A stretch of DNA of 64,000 nt, taken from Alviniconcha marisindica. Its lineage: Eukaryota; Mollusca; Gastropoda; Provannidae. Below, in pieces: positions 32,720-45,632 of this stretch. The notes below the pieces were generated by a model. It did no database searches, was not told the DNA's origin, and worked only from the letters and a program-made list of their open reading frames with translations. The position numbers and the translations under genes were made by a program. How positions within the stretch are numbered: the first letter of the stretch is position 1; the number at the start of each line of letters is the position of its first letter. The stretch spans positions 1,018,501 to 1,082,500 of the forward strand of contig JABMCL010002225.1 in assembly GCA_018857735.1 (NCBI GenBank). Reading direction: 5' to 3'.

Positions 32720-33800
32720 CCAGATTCTTTACATGAAACAACATACATACGCACAGGTTCTTTTCCCTGAAAATATATCTGACTAGTTACAGTTAGGGCA
32801 ATCTCTGTGGCAACACACATGTGTACAAAACAAACCCAAGTTGCCAGTAATGTACAACTATAGCATCTAAAATATGTTTTATCTGTTTGGTAATAACTCC
32901 AGCTACATTGGCAACAAGTCGAGCCATGCTTCAAGGCCTAACAACCCCTGCCTAAAAATAGTCCAAATCCTGAGATCTTCAGAGGTCCAAAAATATTCTT
33001 AGTTCTGAAATGCTGAAAAATAGATTTTTTTAAAGTCGGAAAGTTTTCCAAGTTCTGAGATCTCAAATATTCTGTGTTTTTGAGGCCCCAAACTGTTCAA
33101 AGTTCTGAAAGGTCAATTTTTTGTTGTTGTCTCAGTGGGTCTGAAAAATAGAGTTCCAAAATGCCAATAAATAGTCTAAGTTCTTTGAGGCTGAAAAACT
33201 GTCTTAGAATGTTCAATGTTTTGAAAGGTCTGAAAATATTCTGTGTTCTGACGTCTTAAAAAATAGTCTATGATCCAGTAGGTCCAACAACAACAACAAA
33301 AGTTGTGAAATGCTGAGAAATGTTCATAGTTCTTTGAGATAATTTTTTTTTATTCAAGTTCTAATATTTTGCTAAAAATAGTCCATGCCCTGGCATAGTC
33401 CAAAAAAATAAACTGAGTTCTGAACTGCCAAGAAATGTTCAGTTTCTTCAACATAAAAAATATTCTAAGTTCTGTGACATTGAAAAATATTCCCAGTAGG
33501 TCCAAAAAATAAACTGTTCCGAAATGCCAAGAAATGTTCAGAGTTCTTCAAGATAGGAAAATGTTCTAAGTTCTGAGATCCTCAAAAATAATCTGTGTAC
33601 CAGCAGGACAGAAGAATAAACTTAGTTCTAAAATGCCAAGAAATGTTCAGAGTCCTTCAGGGTAGAAAAAATATTCTTAGTTCCGAGGATCTTGAAAAAT
33701 AGTCTATGTCTCAGCAGGTCTCAAAAATAAACTGCATTCTAGCAGTGGTATCTAACCCCCATCTGGAAATATTCTAAGTCCTGGCTGTTAAATGTTTTGG
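32720..33800 (+). mobile_element. Repeat family W, copy 1, with ~120-bp degenerate array
   Basis: 32740-32945 matches 41465-41660 in complement (blocks caggttcttttccctgaaaa and aaaatatgttttatctgttt). 32950-33790 is an array of units with 'aaatgccaagaaatgttcag', 'tattctaagttctgag' and 'gtccaaaaaataaact'. The function of the array is unknown. Confidence 0.65.
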
Positions 33801-33873
33801 CAGAGTTCCATAAGGGGGGAGAGCTGTGTTTGGGTTAAATCCTTCTTCCTTTCAGAACCCAACTGACAGCTGA

Positions 33874-34175
33874 GTAAACATGGTGCTTAATGTCCACAGA
33901 AACCGTAAAGCTTATTAGGGATGGGGGAAGGAGGTGGGGAGAGAGGGAGATTATATACCTATCACTACACTGTCACCACCAGAATGACTCCTGCATTAAG
34001 GGGGGCAGCGATGAAAGACACTTTAATGTTTCATAACTGTGAGGGACAAAGTCACAAGACAGTGTCCACAGACCACAACTTTTGAAGAGAAAGGAAAGCC
34101 GAAGCAGATTTGAACCGAAGTCCCTATGCTTACCAGCCTAATGCCTTACCACTAGGCCAGACCGGCTCACCTCTG
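33874..34175 (-). mobile_element. tRNA-derived SINE
   Basis: The minus strand starts gagccggtctggcctagtgg (A-box TGGCCTAGTGG) with B-box GGTTCAAATC, and ends attagggatggg, ttaatgtccacagaaacc and gtttactc. Copies at 38366-38680 and 63125-63455. Confidence 0.88.
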
Positions 34176-34352
34176 TTGAAGACTGCAATTATGCTTCTCT
34201 TATACCTGTGGGGTGCCACATGGCTAGGCATACATCACTAGATGAGTCCAGCGATGGCTAGTGGCAAAACCCAAAGTTCCAATCTCTCTAAACAAGTCAG
34301 CGATGGCTGTTTGCAAAACCCAAAGTTTCAACCCCAAGAGCTTGAGCATCCG

Positions 34353-34368
34353 GGATGTGTGTGTGTGT

Positions 34369-34400
<32 letters not shown>
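34353..34400. repeat. (GT)n joined to a 32-G run
   Basis: tgtgtgtgtgtgtg followed by 32 consecutive G (34369-34400). The frames through it are meaningless. It may be partly assembly or sequencing noise. Confidence 0.9.
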
Positions 34401-34402
<2 letters not shown>

Positions 34403-35147
34403 GACAAGGCCTGTCTTCAAACAGCTCCAGGTCAGGACCTTCATGTTGGGTTCACATGGTTGCAGAAGTTTGCAACTGTTCCCCCAAAATGTATTGCTAC
34501 ACATCGCCTACATTAGGTCAGAAACAATGTTACCATTAAAAAACCACAGCTCATACATTAAAAACAACCACACCATGTAATAGAAAAATGATTTTTCTAT
34601 CAATCCCATACCCTCATTTCATTACATTTTGTTTAGTTTAATAACACCACATGTTGCAAACTTCTGCGACAGCATCAAAAAGATTCAGAACCGAGCCAAA
34701 AAGTTGCATACTTGTGCAACTTTTTGAAGCCACTTGTGTCAGAAACTTCCTTATTGTTAAAAATCTAGAGCATGGAAATATAAAGAGTGGTACCATGTGA
34801 AAGAAGAAAGATTGCTCTATCGGTTCTTTACATTCTCAAAATTATGTTACATTTACTTTGACCACATGAAACCATGTTGTAAACTTCTACGACAAACATC
34901 CAAAATTGAAAAATTGCAAACTGCTTTTCGTATGTTGTTGTTGTTTCAGGGCCTACCGCTTAATAACTATGGAGTGGAATGTAAAGAGAATAGAAACCAT
35001 GTAAAAGATGAGAAAATTTCCTATCAGTTACATATCTTTGTGTGTTAACTTTGGTTTTATTTTAAGCACACTGCACTGTGATGCATACTGGCATGTCGGC
35101 GTCATAAAATTTCAAACTCAAAAGTTGCAAACTTTTTGAAGCCGTAA

Positions 35148-35205
35148 GTAAGTTGGTGTTTTATGCCCAGTCAACCGGTGCGGTTATATCAGGGCGATCT
35201 TTTTG
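35148..35205 (+). mobile_element. Short SINE tail (TAAG)n-ggtgttttatgcccagtc
   Basis: The same ~55-bp piece occurs at 43930-43993, 22385-22435, 57640-57700 (complement), and as shorter bits at 47700-47740 and 50690-50715. The core is ggtgttttatgcccagtcaa, with ggttatatcagggcga following in the longer copies. It is a 3'-terminal SINE fragment with a tetranucleotide tail. Confidence 0.7.
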
Positions 35206-38200
35206 AAGCCACATGCTTCAGAAACTTGCTGATTGTTAAAAATCTAGAGCATGGAAAATTTAAAGAGTGCTACCACATGAAAGAAGAAAGATTGTTCTAT
35301 CTGTCCCTTACATTTTGAAAAATATGTCACGTTTACTTTGACCACACGAAACCGTGTTGTAAACTTTTACAACAAACATCCAAAATCAAAAAGTTGCAGA
35401 CTACTTTTCAGATGGTGGTGTTGTTTTAGGGCCTACCGCTTTAACACTACAGAGTGGAATGTAAAGAGAACAGCACCATGTAAAAGATGAGAAAATTTCC
35501 TATCCGTTACATATCTTTGTGTGTTAACTCTGGTTTTATTTTAAACACACTGCACTGTGATGCATACTGGTGTGACGGCGTCATGAAATTTCAAACTTGA
35601 CCCCAAAAATTACATACTTCTGCAGCTTTTTGTCGTCACCTGCTTCAGAAACTGGATTATTGCTAAATAACTAGGGCACTGAAAATTAAGTGAATGGTAC
35701 CACCAGAAAGATGAAAGAATTTTCTATATGTTTCCAATCGGGTTCAGATTATTCTGTTGTTAATCTGACTACACCAGACCGTATTGCAAACTTCTGCAAC
35801 AAACAGCCAGTTTTGGGAAGTTGCAAAGTTCTCAACAAAGGGTACCGTCATGAATTGTCTAGCTGGTGAATATATACAACACCAGAGTAAAAATTAATCA
35901 TACCATATGAAAGAGAGATTGATTTCCTATTGATTGATTTCCTATCAGTTTCATATACTGGATTGATTTATTTGCATGCGGTTTGACCATACCTTTCCGT
36001 GTTGCATAGTTGTAAAAGACGTAAACTTTTTCAATCAGTGTCGGAATTTTGTGCCTCGAATTTCGTCGTCGCATACATCACAAAACAGGCTGGCATTAAA
36101 TAACGGCAGCACATAAAAATATAATAATGACAACAGATGAAAGATGGAAAGTTAATCTATTCATTGCACATCCACGTTGATTTATTTAGTGTTCGGTTTC
36201 ATCCCACCAGACCGTGTTGCAAAGATCTGCATGGTCTGAACCCAATGTTTCAGACTTATGCAACTTGAAACTGGCACACCAAATCTACTACCAATATTAT
36301 TCAGTTGATCGCATTTTTGTGATAGTGCAGTTGTCTATGCCGCTTGTTTGATTTGTTGATACAGCTTATTGCTTATCAGAAATAATATCATAAACGTACC
36401 TGCACCTACATTGGCAGAATATAATTTCTTTCATTGTCAAGTCTAGTCTACATCGAGTCTACGAAAACTTACTTAGTCAAGTCTGTAATCATACAGAATA
36501 AACTGTCTAGATCTAATGGCTAGATCTAATGCAAAATTGAATGTAGTAAACATTGTTGACATAGAGGCTTGCTTGCCTAACTACACATCCACAGGCTACT
36601 ATTCTACATCTATATACTTATAATTAATGTGTTTTTATTCTACCACCATGGCTATGTATGAGCACCTACCTTATCCACAAATATAAATGATAATTGATCT
36701 ACCTTTCTCATCGATGAAAAAAAATGAAATATTTTTTTATTCTTTTGCAAATGATCGGATAGGAAACTACAAAGCTGTTGGACTACCTACCTACAAACCC
36801 CTGTGATTGGCAGTGGCGCACCTGCTCAGATGATCATATCGCACCTGCTCATAAACCAAATCATTTGATAACGTGTATTAGTCTGAACAGGTGGATTAAT
36901 AAATGCGTAGATCCGTGGATATGTAGAGCAAAGAGTTGAGCGGGCAGGTAAATATTAGTGGTTAGTCAAAATTAAAGTATCAAAATGAATGGATAGGTTG
37001 AAAAAGCAGATGCATCTATGGCCATGTGAAGGAGTAGTTTAGTCTACAGGTAGGTCTTCGTGGTTAGCTGGTAGGAAAGCATCATGATAAAGAGGTAGAT
37101 TTATTTCTGGGTAGATCTGTATATATGTAGAGCAGTAGTTAGGTAGATCATGTAGGTAATTCGGAATGGATGCATAAAAATGAACGGGGAGAGTTTTTGA
37201 ACGGGTGCATCTATGGACATGTAGACAGTTGAATCGGCAGGTGTTATAGCCAGAAGCATAAAAATTAACAGGTACATTCATTTTTGAGTGGGTCTGTTGG
37301 TACACAGACCAGCAGATGAGTTGACAGATAAGTGTGCTTGTAAAGTTAGGTGAAAAACACACACAAATGGAACCGGTTGGTTGATGAAGGGGTACATCTG
37401 CAAATACTTAGAACAACAGGTGAGAGGACAGGTAAGGGACAAACGGTTTGTCGGAATGAAATAATCAAAATGAACAGGTAGGGTAATGAATGGGTACATC
37501 TATGGGCAAGTATACAAGTAGCTGTGGTGACAGGTAGGTCTTTGTGGTTAGACAAAAAAAAAGCATGAAGATAAACAGGTAAGTTTATGAAAGGTCAGTT
37601 GATGAGTTGAAAGGTCACTGTGCAAGTAATGCTGAAAAAGAAGAAATAAACTGAACAGGTATACTGATGAACAGGTACAACTGTGGACATGCAGCGCAGT
37701 AGAAACATTGAAGCGTAGACCTTAGCAGTTAACTGGAATTTAAGTATGAAAATGAACAGGTAGGGTCATGAACAGGTACATCTGTGGGCATGTATGCAAG
37801 TAGTTGTAGTTCTTTGTGGTTAGACAGAAGAGAAGCATGAAGATAAACAGGTAAAAATGGTGTTGCAGCGCAGCAGAAACAATGATGGGTAGATCTTAGC
37901 AGTTAATCTGAATTAAAGTATGAAAATGAACAGGTATGGTTATGAACAGGTACATGTATGGGTAGGTACACAAGTAGTTGTGATGACAGGTAGGTCTTTG
38001 TGGTTAGACAAATGAGAAGCATGAAAATAAACAGATAAACAGTCATGCAGCGCAATAGAAACGTTGACGGGTAGATCTTAGCAGTTAATCTGAATGAAAG
38101 TATGAAAATGAACAAGTAGGGTCATGAAAGGGTACATCTGTGGGCAGGTACACAAGTAGTTATGGTGACAGGTAGGTATTTGTTGTTAGACAGAGGAGAA

Positions 38201-38365
38201 GTATGAAGATAAACAGGTAAATTTATTTCCAGGTAGATCTGTGTGTACATACCCAAGCAGATGAGTGGAAAGGTAACTGTGCACGTTATGCCGAAAAAGA
38301 AGAAAGAAACTGAACAGGTATACTGATGAACAGATACATCTGTTGATATGTGGAGCAGTAGAAAC

Positions 38366-38680
38366 GGAGTCGGTTTGGCCTAGCAGTAAGGCGGTAGGCT
38401 GGTAAGCGGAAGGACCTTGGTTCGATACCGCTTCGGCTCTCCTTTCTCTTCAAAAGTAGTGGTTTGTGGACATGGTCTTGTGACTTTGTCCCTCACAATT
38501 AATGAAACATTAAAATGGCTCTCATCGCTGCCCATCTTAATGCAGGTCATTCTGGTGGTGACAGTGTAGCGATAGGTATATGCTCTCCCTCCCACCTCCA
38601 TACCCCCTTCCCCCCATTCTCCCTGACCCTAATAAGCCTTATGGTTTCTGTGGACGTTAGGCACCATGTTTACTTACAGT
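38366..38680 (+). mobile_element. tRNA-derived SINE with pol III A and B boxes
   Basis: The head ggtttggcctagcagtaagg holds the A-box and cttggttcgataccgc the B-box GGTTCGATACC. The body carries the 'tcacaattaatgaaacatt' and 'cattctggtggtgacagtgt' blocks, and the tail aataagccttatggtttctg, ggcaccatgtttactta. Intact enough to be a promoter-bearing copy, but as a tRNA it has no cloverleaf I can confirm. Confidence 0.9.
38372..38440 (+). promoter_or_regulatory. Internal RNA polymerase III promoter (A and B box) of the SINE
   Basis: A-box-like TGGCCTAGCAGTAAGG and B-box GGTTCGATACC, about 35 bp apart, match tRNA-type promoter spacing. Activity is not shown. Confidence 0.7.
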
Positions 38681-39220
38681 AAAAATGTTGACGGGTAGAT
38701 CTTAGTGGTTAATCAGACAGAATAAAAGTACAAAAATGAACAGGTAGGGTCATGAACGGATACCTTTAAGGGCAGGTACACACACAAGTAGTTGTGGTGA
38801 CAGGTAGGTCTTTGTTCTTAGGCAAAGGAGAAGCATGAAGATAGACAAGTAGATTTATTTTTAGGCAGATCTGTGTGTACATACCCCCGCAGATGAGTGG
38901 AAAGGTAACTGTGCATGTTATGCCGAAAAGGAAGAAATAAACTGAACAGGTACGCTGAATATTTTATCATGGACTGTATACTTACGGGATTGACTGATCG
39001 GTTTGAATTTAAAAAGGACCTACCCAAAACAGGCAATCGAGTGAAAGAAGTGCATAAAAAGCAGTAAAAAGCACCATCCTGCACATACAAAACATAATTC
39101 CATGAAAAAAACTTTTTACTCTTGAATCTACCCAAAAATGCTTAGGGACACATTTCTACTCTTGATCAACTCATCTTTTTGTCCTCTGTTTGTTTCAAAA
39201 AGTTGCAAACTTCTGCCATC

Positions 39221-40384
39221 AGGCAGAATAACCCACTATCAGAGTTGAATAACCCACATCTGCAGACCTTCAAAGTTGAATAACCCACATCTGCATATAA
39301 TTCGTTGCCTTGGACTTGGTCAAAGATTTTACAAAGTAATAGAGCCAGCAGTGCCCAGAGCTCCACTAAATTGTGCATCATAATATGCCCTAGTTTTAAA
39401 TACTGGCCTAATTATATTCTGTAGGCAACTCTGATAGCAACAACAATAAAAAATTATTAATGGTCAAACATATTTCTGTTTTTTTCTGCAATGCTCCCAC
39501 CTAAAAATAATAGTTTGCCCTCAAACTAGACAGGTCATACACTACTCACCCAGTACAAAACACACATAAGTCAACCAAGGCAACTGGATAAAACAACAAA
39601 GATCAAGCATACCATGAAAAACAAAAGGCTCGACTTAGAGTATGATATAAAGCAAGATGTTGCAGACAAAAATTCCAGTACATGATTATGTATTCACCAT
39701 CGTTCCAGTGATGCTGAGGATAGTTGGAAAACAACATCAACAAAATGAAAAGAAGAAATGGGTCTGGTTACCCCAGTCATCTTTCCTCTATGCAAAAGTA
39801 GAAAACGCATGCATAGTAAGACATAATTTTTTTAAGCAACTCACCGTCATTGACATCAACACTACACCAATCACAGTACCAGCTGTAAAAAAAATAAATC
39901 CAGTAGCTACCCTCAGTCAGCCAGTACAGTCAACATTACCTAGGCCTAATAATGTGCCCTGGTTACCCACCTACCCCCACCCCCACTCCCTTAACAGAAG
40001 TCACGCTGCTTTCTCTTTTTACAAATAATTTTCTGTTCACCACTCCAGTCTCCACCATGGTACAACACAGAAATGAAGGTCATGCTGAGATACCAGACTT
40101 TCAGGTGTCAGCGTTGTCTTCATGCCTGTGCCATGGAAAATCAGTCATCTGAGTGTTGTTGTACTCCTTTATCTTCTGTCCCTTAGTAGCTGGTAGTTTG
40201 ATGGTTTTCCCAGCCATTTCAAGGCTTTCTTCATTTGAAGCAGACAATGATACAGATGATTCCAAAAACGACTGTACATTTTGTTGCATCATATTGTTAC
40301 AGTTAGATCTAGAATAAATGTGAAGCAGGAAAACTCATACAGCAAAGCTGATCTATCAAATGAGAAATAAAAAGGTCCAGTAAG
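39221..40384 (+). other. Intron E-F, nothing recognised
   Basis: A short local duplication (gttgaataacccacatctgc at 39243 and 39277) and several unassigned frames. No domain recognised. Confidence 0.4.
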
Positions 40385-40560
40385 TAGGTAGGTAGGTAGT
40401 GTTGCTTAATGTCCTTGGATGTCGGTTGACATATTAGGGACAAGCTGAGACCAATGCCAAAGCATGGTTCAGTATAGCTTTATGTCCACGGAAAACAGAA
40501 GGCTTGTTAGGACGGACAGCCCAGGACGGCCACCTCAATTCTCACACAGCTCCTGAACTA
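40385..40560 (-). mobile_element. SINE with (TAGG)n tail
   Basis: Inverted copy of 4790-4965: taggtaggtaggtag tail, then tgttgcttaatgtccttgga, gacggacagcccaggacggc and cacacagctcctgaacta. Confidence 0.8.
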
Positions 40561-41329
40561 TGGCAAAGGTCCAGTGTCTTGCCGTCAGCACTTATACTTT
40601 GGGACCTGCCCATTTGGAGGGGGTGGGGATGATTTTCACAGTTTTGCTTGCTGATCAACACTGGAAGCGATCTTTGTTAGCCAGAGCTTCCACTTGCTTA
40701 TGGACCCAGGGTACAGAGTATTTTCCACAAGTCACACAAACCGCTCCATTTCAATCAGTACATGGTATGGCAACTTTATCTTTTACTGGTACAAGGGGAA
40801 CATTTACCAGTAAAAACCAGCATATGCCGGTCTAGCAGAGGCTCTGAGAATAGAAAAATTTGCCACACACATAAAAATGTTCATCAAAACCAAGACTTCA
40901 ATCATTATCGCTACAAGTGTCTCATCTTTTCTTCTCACTGGTTCTGGCATTGGCTAAGTCAGCATCTGTTGTTCCCTGACTGAAAGATGGAATCTTGGTG
41001 CAGAGACTGGAAGCTGCCAGTCACCTGGCCCATCAACACTAAATCTTAGCACCCACAGAAGTTTGGCGAGAAGCATTCAATTAGTTGCATTGCTGCAGGA
41101 TCAGTGGACATCAGGGCATGAAGAGGACATCATCACTGATCTAAGGACGGTTCTGGTGGCCAAAGCAGCGGGCTGACATAGACAGGTGGTGCAGTACTTG
41201 TGAGCCTTGTCAATACTGTAAGCGATGAAGCGGGCCATCCAAGGCACGCCTTCAGCAAGACATCACGGATGAGCCTTTCCGTCGAACAGAATGAACATCC
41301 TCAGATTCCCAACTGAAACAAACAAACAG
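40561..41329 (+). other. Intron E-F, unassigned
   Basis: The frames at 40560-40835 and 40762-40983 resemble nothing I know. Base composition is slightly richer in G+C than the surroundings, so an old transposon piece is possible. Confidence 0.35.
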
Positions 41330-41670
41330 GAACACATAGAATATTTTTTGGAGATCTCAGAACTCCAACTTTTTTTCAGCATTTTGGAACTTTTTTTCAG
41401 TATTTTCAGACCTCTCAAGACTCTGAAAATATTCTAAGATCTCAGGACTTAGAATACTTTCAGGCAGGGATTGTTAGACTTGAAGTGTAGCTCAAGTTAT
41501 TACCAAAAAGATAAAGCTTAGATGATTATTTTAGATGCTATGTACATTAGCGGCAACTTTGGTTTCTTTCATATACGTTTGTGTTGCTGTCCAATTGTAA
41601 CTGGTCTGATATATTTTCAGGGAGAAGAACCTGTACAAATACAAGACAGAGACATAATTATATATATATA
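41330..41670 (-). mobile_element. Repeat family W, copy 2 (inverted, short)
   Basis: Complement of 32740-33060: the gatctcagaac units, caggcagggattgttag, and tgatatattttcaggg. Confidence 0.75.
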
Positions 41671-42989
41671 TATATATGCTAACATTCAACTGAATATTAG
41701 TTTGCAAAGGGTTACAGTTGTTTTCTTTTGGCTTGATACTGATATCAACCAGAACTTGCTGTTGACTGATTGAATGAAAACTTGCAGGTTGCTCTTGGAT
41801 GTGTACTTAGATTATTCCAGGCAAAGTGATAAGTTTTTGAAATAACTCTACCATCAGTACTAAACCAGCCTTTGTTTTCATCTCAGCGTGATTTAGGTCT
41901 GCTCCATAATGTATACAACTGACAACAAATGAACCAGACTCTGTACACAATTATTAAAATCAGTGAATCATTTAAATTATAACTGTATTGTTTATAACTA
42001 CAGTCAGTGGTACTAAATGTGATGTGAAAAATTATTAAATATTTACAGGCATGAATCCACATTTCTCTCTCCCTCTCTCTCCTACATAAATGAATCACAA
42101 TGGTGCACACTACATTATTACTAAGGATTGACTTCTTCTTCCTGTCAAGGACTGGGCTCTGAGTGTCAGAGTGTTGCAAGTCCTGCAGCAATGTGTGTTT
42201 TAAAGGTGGTCATGGTTAGTGCCTTGTGTGTTACTAAAACAATAACGATTCTGTTGGCAGAGTAAACAGGTCAAATCAGCCTAGATGGAACAGTTTGTTC
42301 ATTCCGCACAGGCTGTATTTTCACTGGTTAACAACTGAAGCCTAAATTGTATGAGTGAACGAGCGGAGACTGGTGTACACATGTCATTGTGTGTGTGCAT
42401 GTGTGTGTGTGTGTGTATTGTTCAATAGGCGATAATGGTAATTAAAGCTACAATAATTAAGGTTTTGTTTGCTGAAATGTATGTTAATGTGGTTTTTGTG
42501 ATAAGATGTTTGTACAGCACAGTGAGTTTAAGGATAGCGCTTTATAAGAATTATTTATTATTATTATTATGTCCTTGGCACAAATGAATAAGCTATAATG
42601 TTTTAGAGAATAAAAAATAAAATAAAAGATATTTATCAAAATGGGCTGCAAAACTGATCAAAAATAAAGAGTGGGGGGTGGGGGCACAATTAGTAAAACA
42701 GTTATTTAAACCCACAGTAAATGTCCCCAGCACATTGAATGCAAATGCAGACCCAAAGTTAAACAAAATTCTAAACATAAGACACCCACTTTTGGCAAGA
42801 AGTCATAATAGTGACAACAATGAAGAACAAAAATTGAGAACATAAGGACAGAACTGATATGGAACAAGAAGAATATTCAGTACAAAGGACATGTATCCTC
42901 TTTTTTCATAACAAGTTGTGTAAGGCAGGAATATTGTATCTGCATGATCTCTAGATTAACTGTCAAAATATACATCAAAAGCAAAAACT
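41671..42989 (+). other. Intron E-F; microsatellites and a SINE/LINE tail
   Basis: AT repeat just before (41660s), a TG repeat at 42388-42419, and a tail-like piece 42440-42570 ending tagcgctttataagaa and (ATT)n, a common LINE/SINE 3' end. No gene. Confidence 0.5.
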
Positions 42990-43500
42990 GTAAATCCCAC
43001 AAGAACTTAACACTGGATTAGGCCCATTCAGTAAGTTGTCTGACAAGGAGATCATAAACTGCTTTGACAAACCAAAAAATCATAACACGTGCACTGCAGC
43101 ATTTTGGAAATGCAAGCCTGATGTAAATATGGATAACTATTTTAGCATTGCCCATGAAAGCATAAAAGAATCAAGACTTAGACTTCTTCACTCAGTTTTA
43201 TTCACATCATTCCAACTAATATATTAGTGTTTAAAATGGGAATAATGTTCTCAAATGAATGCCTTTGGTGCTCTCAAACAGATCACATTGAACATGCTTT
43301 TTTTTGCTTTTTTTTTTAGTGCACAAAACTTGGAAATGTTTGGAAAAGTGTTCCTCAAATTAACTGAATATGACAAATGTCTGGAAATGATGGAAAAAAC
43401 AGCACTATTTGGCATCTCAAAAATGAACATAAAGAATATAAAAGTGAGGGAAAATATGAATTATACTAGAGCCAAACTTGCCATCTTAAAGTTTTAAATA
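42990..43500 (+). pseudogene. LINE remnant with zf-RVT-like C-terminus
   Basis: Frames give RLRLLHSVLFTSFQL, then (frameshifts apart) NECLWCSQTDHIEHAFF, LGISK-like and NMNYTRAKLAILKF. The C-x2-C ... H-x3-H(A)FF...C pattern is that of the zinc-binding domain following RT in L1/RTE-type LINEs. It is broken by at least three frameshifts. Confidence 0.6.
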
Positions 43501-43599
43501 TAGAAAATGGAAAAACTTGGGATTAATATTCAACACAGAACTTCAGATGTATGACTGAAATGCTTAGTTACCACCAAGAAAAGCCTGAGCCTAGCAGGC

Positions 43600-43752
43600 T
43601 AGTGCATGTGAGACAATATTTTTTTTAATACTTTATGTAATTTGTTTTGTGTATAGAATATCATATTTAGGTTAATATGTATCATGTGAGCGCTCAGGGC
43701 GTTGATGAGCGCATGATAAATGTACATTATTATTATTATTATTATTATAGTA
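43600..43752 (+). mobile_element. LINE 3' tail with (ATT)n
   Basis: The atttaggttaatatgtat, catgtgagcgctcagggcgt and tgatgagcgcatgataaatg blocks match the complement of 27840-27905. It ends in an ATT microsatellite. Confidence 0.8.
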
Positions 43753-43929
43753 ATACAGAATACATAGTGCATGGAACAAGACTTAGTCAAGCTAGAATAT
43801 ATATTTAAAAAATAATGTACGATGCAAAAATGGTTTATCCTGTTGTTTGATGAAGTCAGTGAGAGAAAATAAAAGGTAAGTCAAGGGAGAGGTGATGACA
43901 GGAAAGAAAAATATATCAATGTATACAAA

Positions 43930-43993
43930 CAGTAAGTAAGTATAACTTGGTGTTTTATGCCCAGTCAGCCATTACAGTTATATCAGGGCGACA
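43930..43993 (+). mobile_element. Short SINE tail fragment
   Basis: agtaagtaagtataactt then ggtgttttatgcccagtcag and gttatatcagggcgac, matching 35148-35205. Confidence 0.75.
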
Positions 43994-44400
43994 CATAAAA
44001 GCAGAGAGAGTGAGTGATTTTAATGCATGAAACACTCGGCATACATCCCAGTCATCAGTGCTTGTCCATGCCTGAAAGAAAGAGTGGAACAAACTGCAAG
44101 AACAGTTATAAAAGGAGGGGAAAAGAACGATTAAAAAATAAAATAAAAAGTCTTCCAATACACTATCTGATTCAACACCCCTCATGGTGCATGCACATAG
44201 CTTACTGATCTCCCCTTTCAGGCTTTCTCTTGTTATTTCTTGGCCAGTAAAATTACTCCCAATCATGAAAATCTCAGTTTTACATTTAGCAGAATATATT
44301 TTTTTGTTTTGCTAGTCAAAAGCTTGCCTAGTTTTCTGTTAGCAAGAACAGATTATCATGCTCTCTGTAATGAAGTTGGTGGTGTATATTGAAATCATTG

Positions 44401-44690
44401 TGTCAGTTAGTCCAGATCATATCTTCTGAACTACTCAATCTTTTGTAAGTGAACTTTGTGTGGTGATGCATCATCATGATCAAGCCAGAGTGTTTAAATA
44501 ACAAAAAAAATAACAACAACAAAATAGGGTGGCTGTCTTCAAGGTCTAGGTTACAGTGAAGGCTCATGTATATTAAAAATAGGACTTTTTCTACTGTTTC
44601 TTCTGAACTAATGAGTCTTTTGCAACCAAACTTAGTTTGATGGTAGATCATCCTAAGCAAAAAAATGCTGATACCTTTCTTCAAGTTTAA
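44401..44690 (-). mobile_element. Z-family unit fragment
   Basis: Two units with 'cttctgaactactcaatctttt', 'ttcaaggtctaggttacagt' and 'gagtcttttgcaaccaaac' match units in 59640-60330. Confidence 0.7.
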
Positions 44691-44809
44691 TCAGTCAGTC
44701 AATCAGTCAGTATGTCTTTACTGCTTCATGTCAGATAAGAATACAGTGGACTGGGGCATGGTGTTGAGAATGTTCATAATTATACACATAATTATTCACA
44801 ATAACCAGT

Positions 44810-45020
44810 TTTACTGGGGTACTGTGGACACAGAAATTAACGTCCCCTCTGTTGAGAACCCACAGCTGACAAATGTTCTCTATTTGAAGCCTGGAAAAAG
44901 AAAATATATTTTTCCTCCCCATATCCTTTCCCTACTTTTTAGGGCTCCTACTTTTTTAAAGACTCGCCCTTGTTATGCAGTTAAAAAGAGTATTTTCACC
45001 CTCTTCAAAAAATTCTAAAT
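44810..45020 (+). repeat. LINE-like fragment related to 17555-17650
   Basis: gggtactgtggacacagaaa, then gttgagaacccac and gttctctatttgaagc. The continuation (ttagggctcctacttttt) has no counterpart at the first locus. Confidence 0.5.
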
Positions 45021-45632
45021 GGTATCCAGATTTTCTTTTGGATTTTTTTTCATTTGGTGGATTTTGGGATGTTTTTTTGTTTAAAATTTTGGAAGTTTGT
45101 GTGTCAGGACTCCCCTTTTTTGTGTGAGTATACGTTGACTTGAATGAGAGGATCAAATTTGGAATCGGAGAGATTGTGCACAGGTAAACACAAAGGCTGC
45201 TCAACCCATATACAAGCCATAATAGCTGTCTTCCTTGTGGGAAACTGGCTGCAGTGCAGAATAAGAAAGAAAGAAAAAAGCTATCAGTTTCAAAGTAACG
45301 CAAGGAAGTAAATAAATGAATAATTTGGAGTTTGAGGTAGAGCAGAAACATTTGGTGCATTTAAAACATTTTTAGCGACCTAAAACCAGAAATCAGTATT
45401 AATACAATAAGCAAGCACAGAAGTAGGGCATCACAGCAAGCTGGACTTAGGTGACACATAGTCCAGCAGATACTTTCTGTTTTCACTGAAATACTTACCT
45501 TTCCAGGCACAGACACTCTGCCCAACAGCTGACAGAAACATGTTGTGATGTGGGATTGTTTTGTTTTTTACCCTTGCTCGCCATGGCAATGTGCAGATCG
45601 TGTGCTTTGTTCCTTATGCTCATGACTGAAGA
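45021..45632 (+). other. Intron E-F, nothing recognised
   Basis: T-rich on + at the left. The open minus frame 44956-45360 has no recognisable domain. Confidence 0.4.

Larger units (their letters stand above)
34449..39220 (-). mobile_element. Element X, copy 2 (inverted)
   Basis: Reverse complement of 20137-26388 through most of its length: the end GGTTCACATGGTTGCAGAAG at 34449, the motif array 34660-36280, the satellite core 36880-38970, and the T-rich arm to gcaaacttctgccat at 39218. It is lacking the outermost bases of one end. Within the arm, 34700-35100 and 35210-35630 are a tandem duplication. SINE pieces inserted at 35148-35205 and 38366-38680. Confidence 0.82.

Noticed and set aside
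34242..34580. Glycine-rich open frames
   Set aside because: Read through a 32-G run; frame depends on run length, which is unreliable.
38372..38445. Candidate tRNA gene
   Set aside because: A and B boxes are present but the sequence continues into a SINE body and tail shared with two other loci; it is a SINE head.
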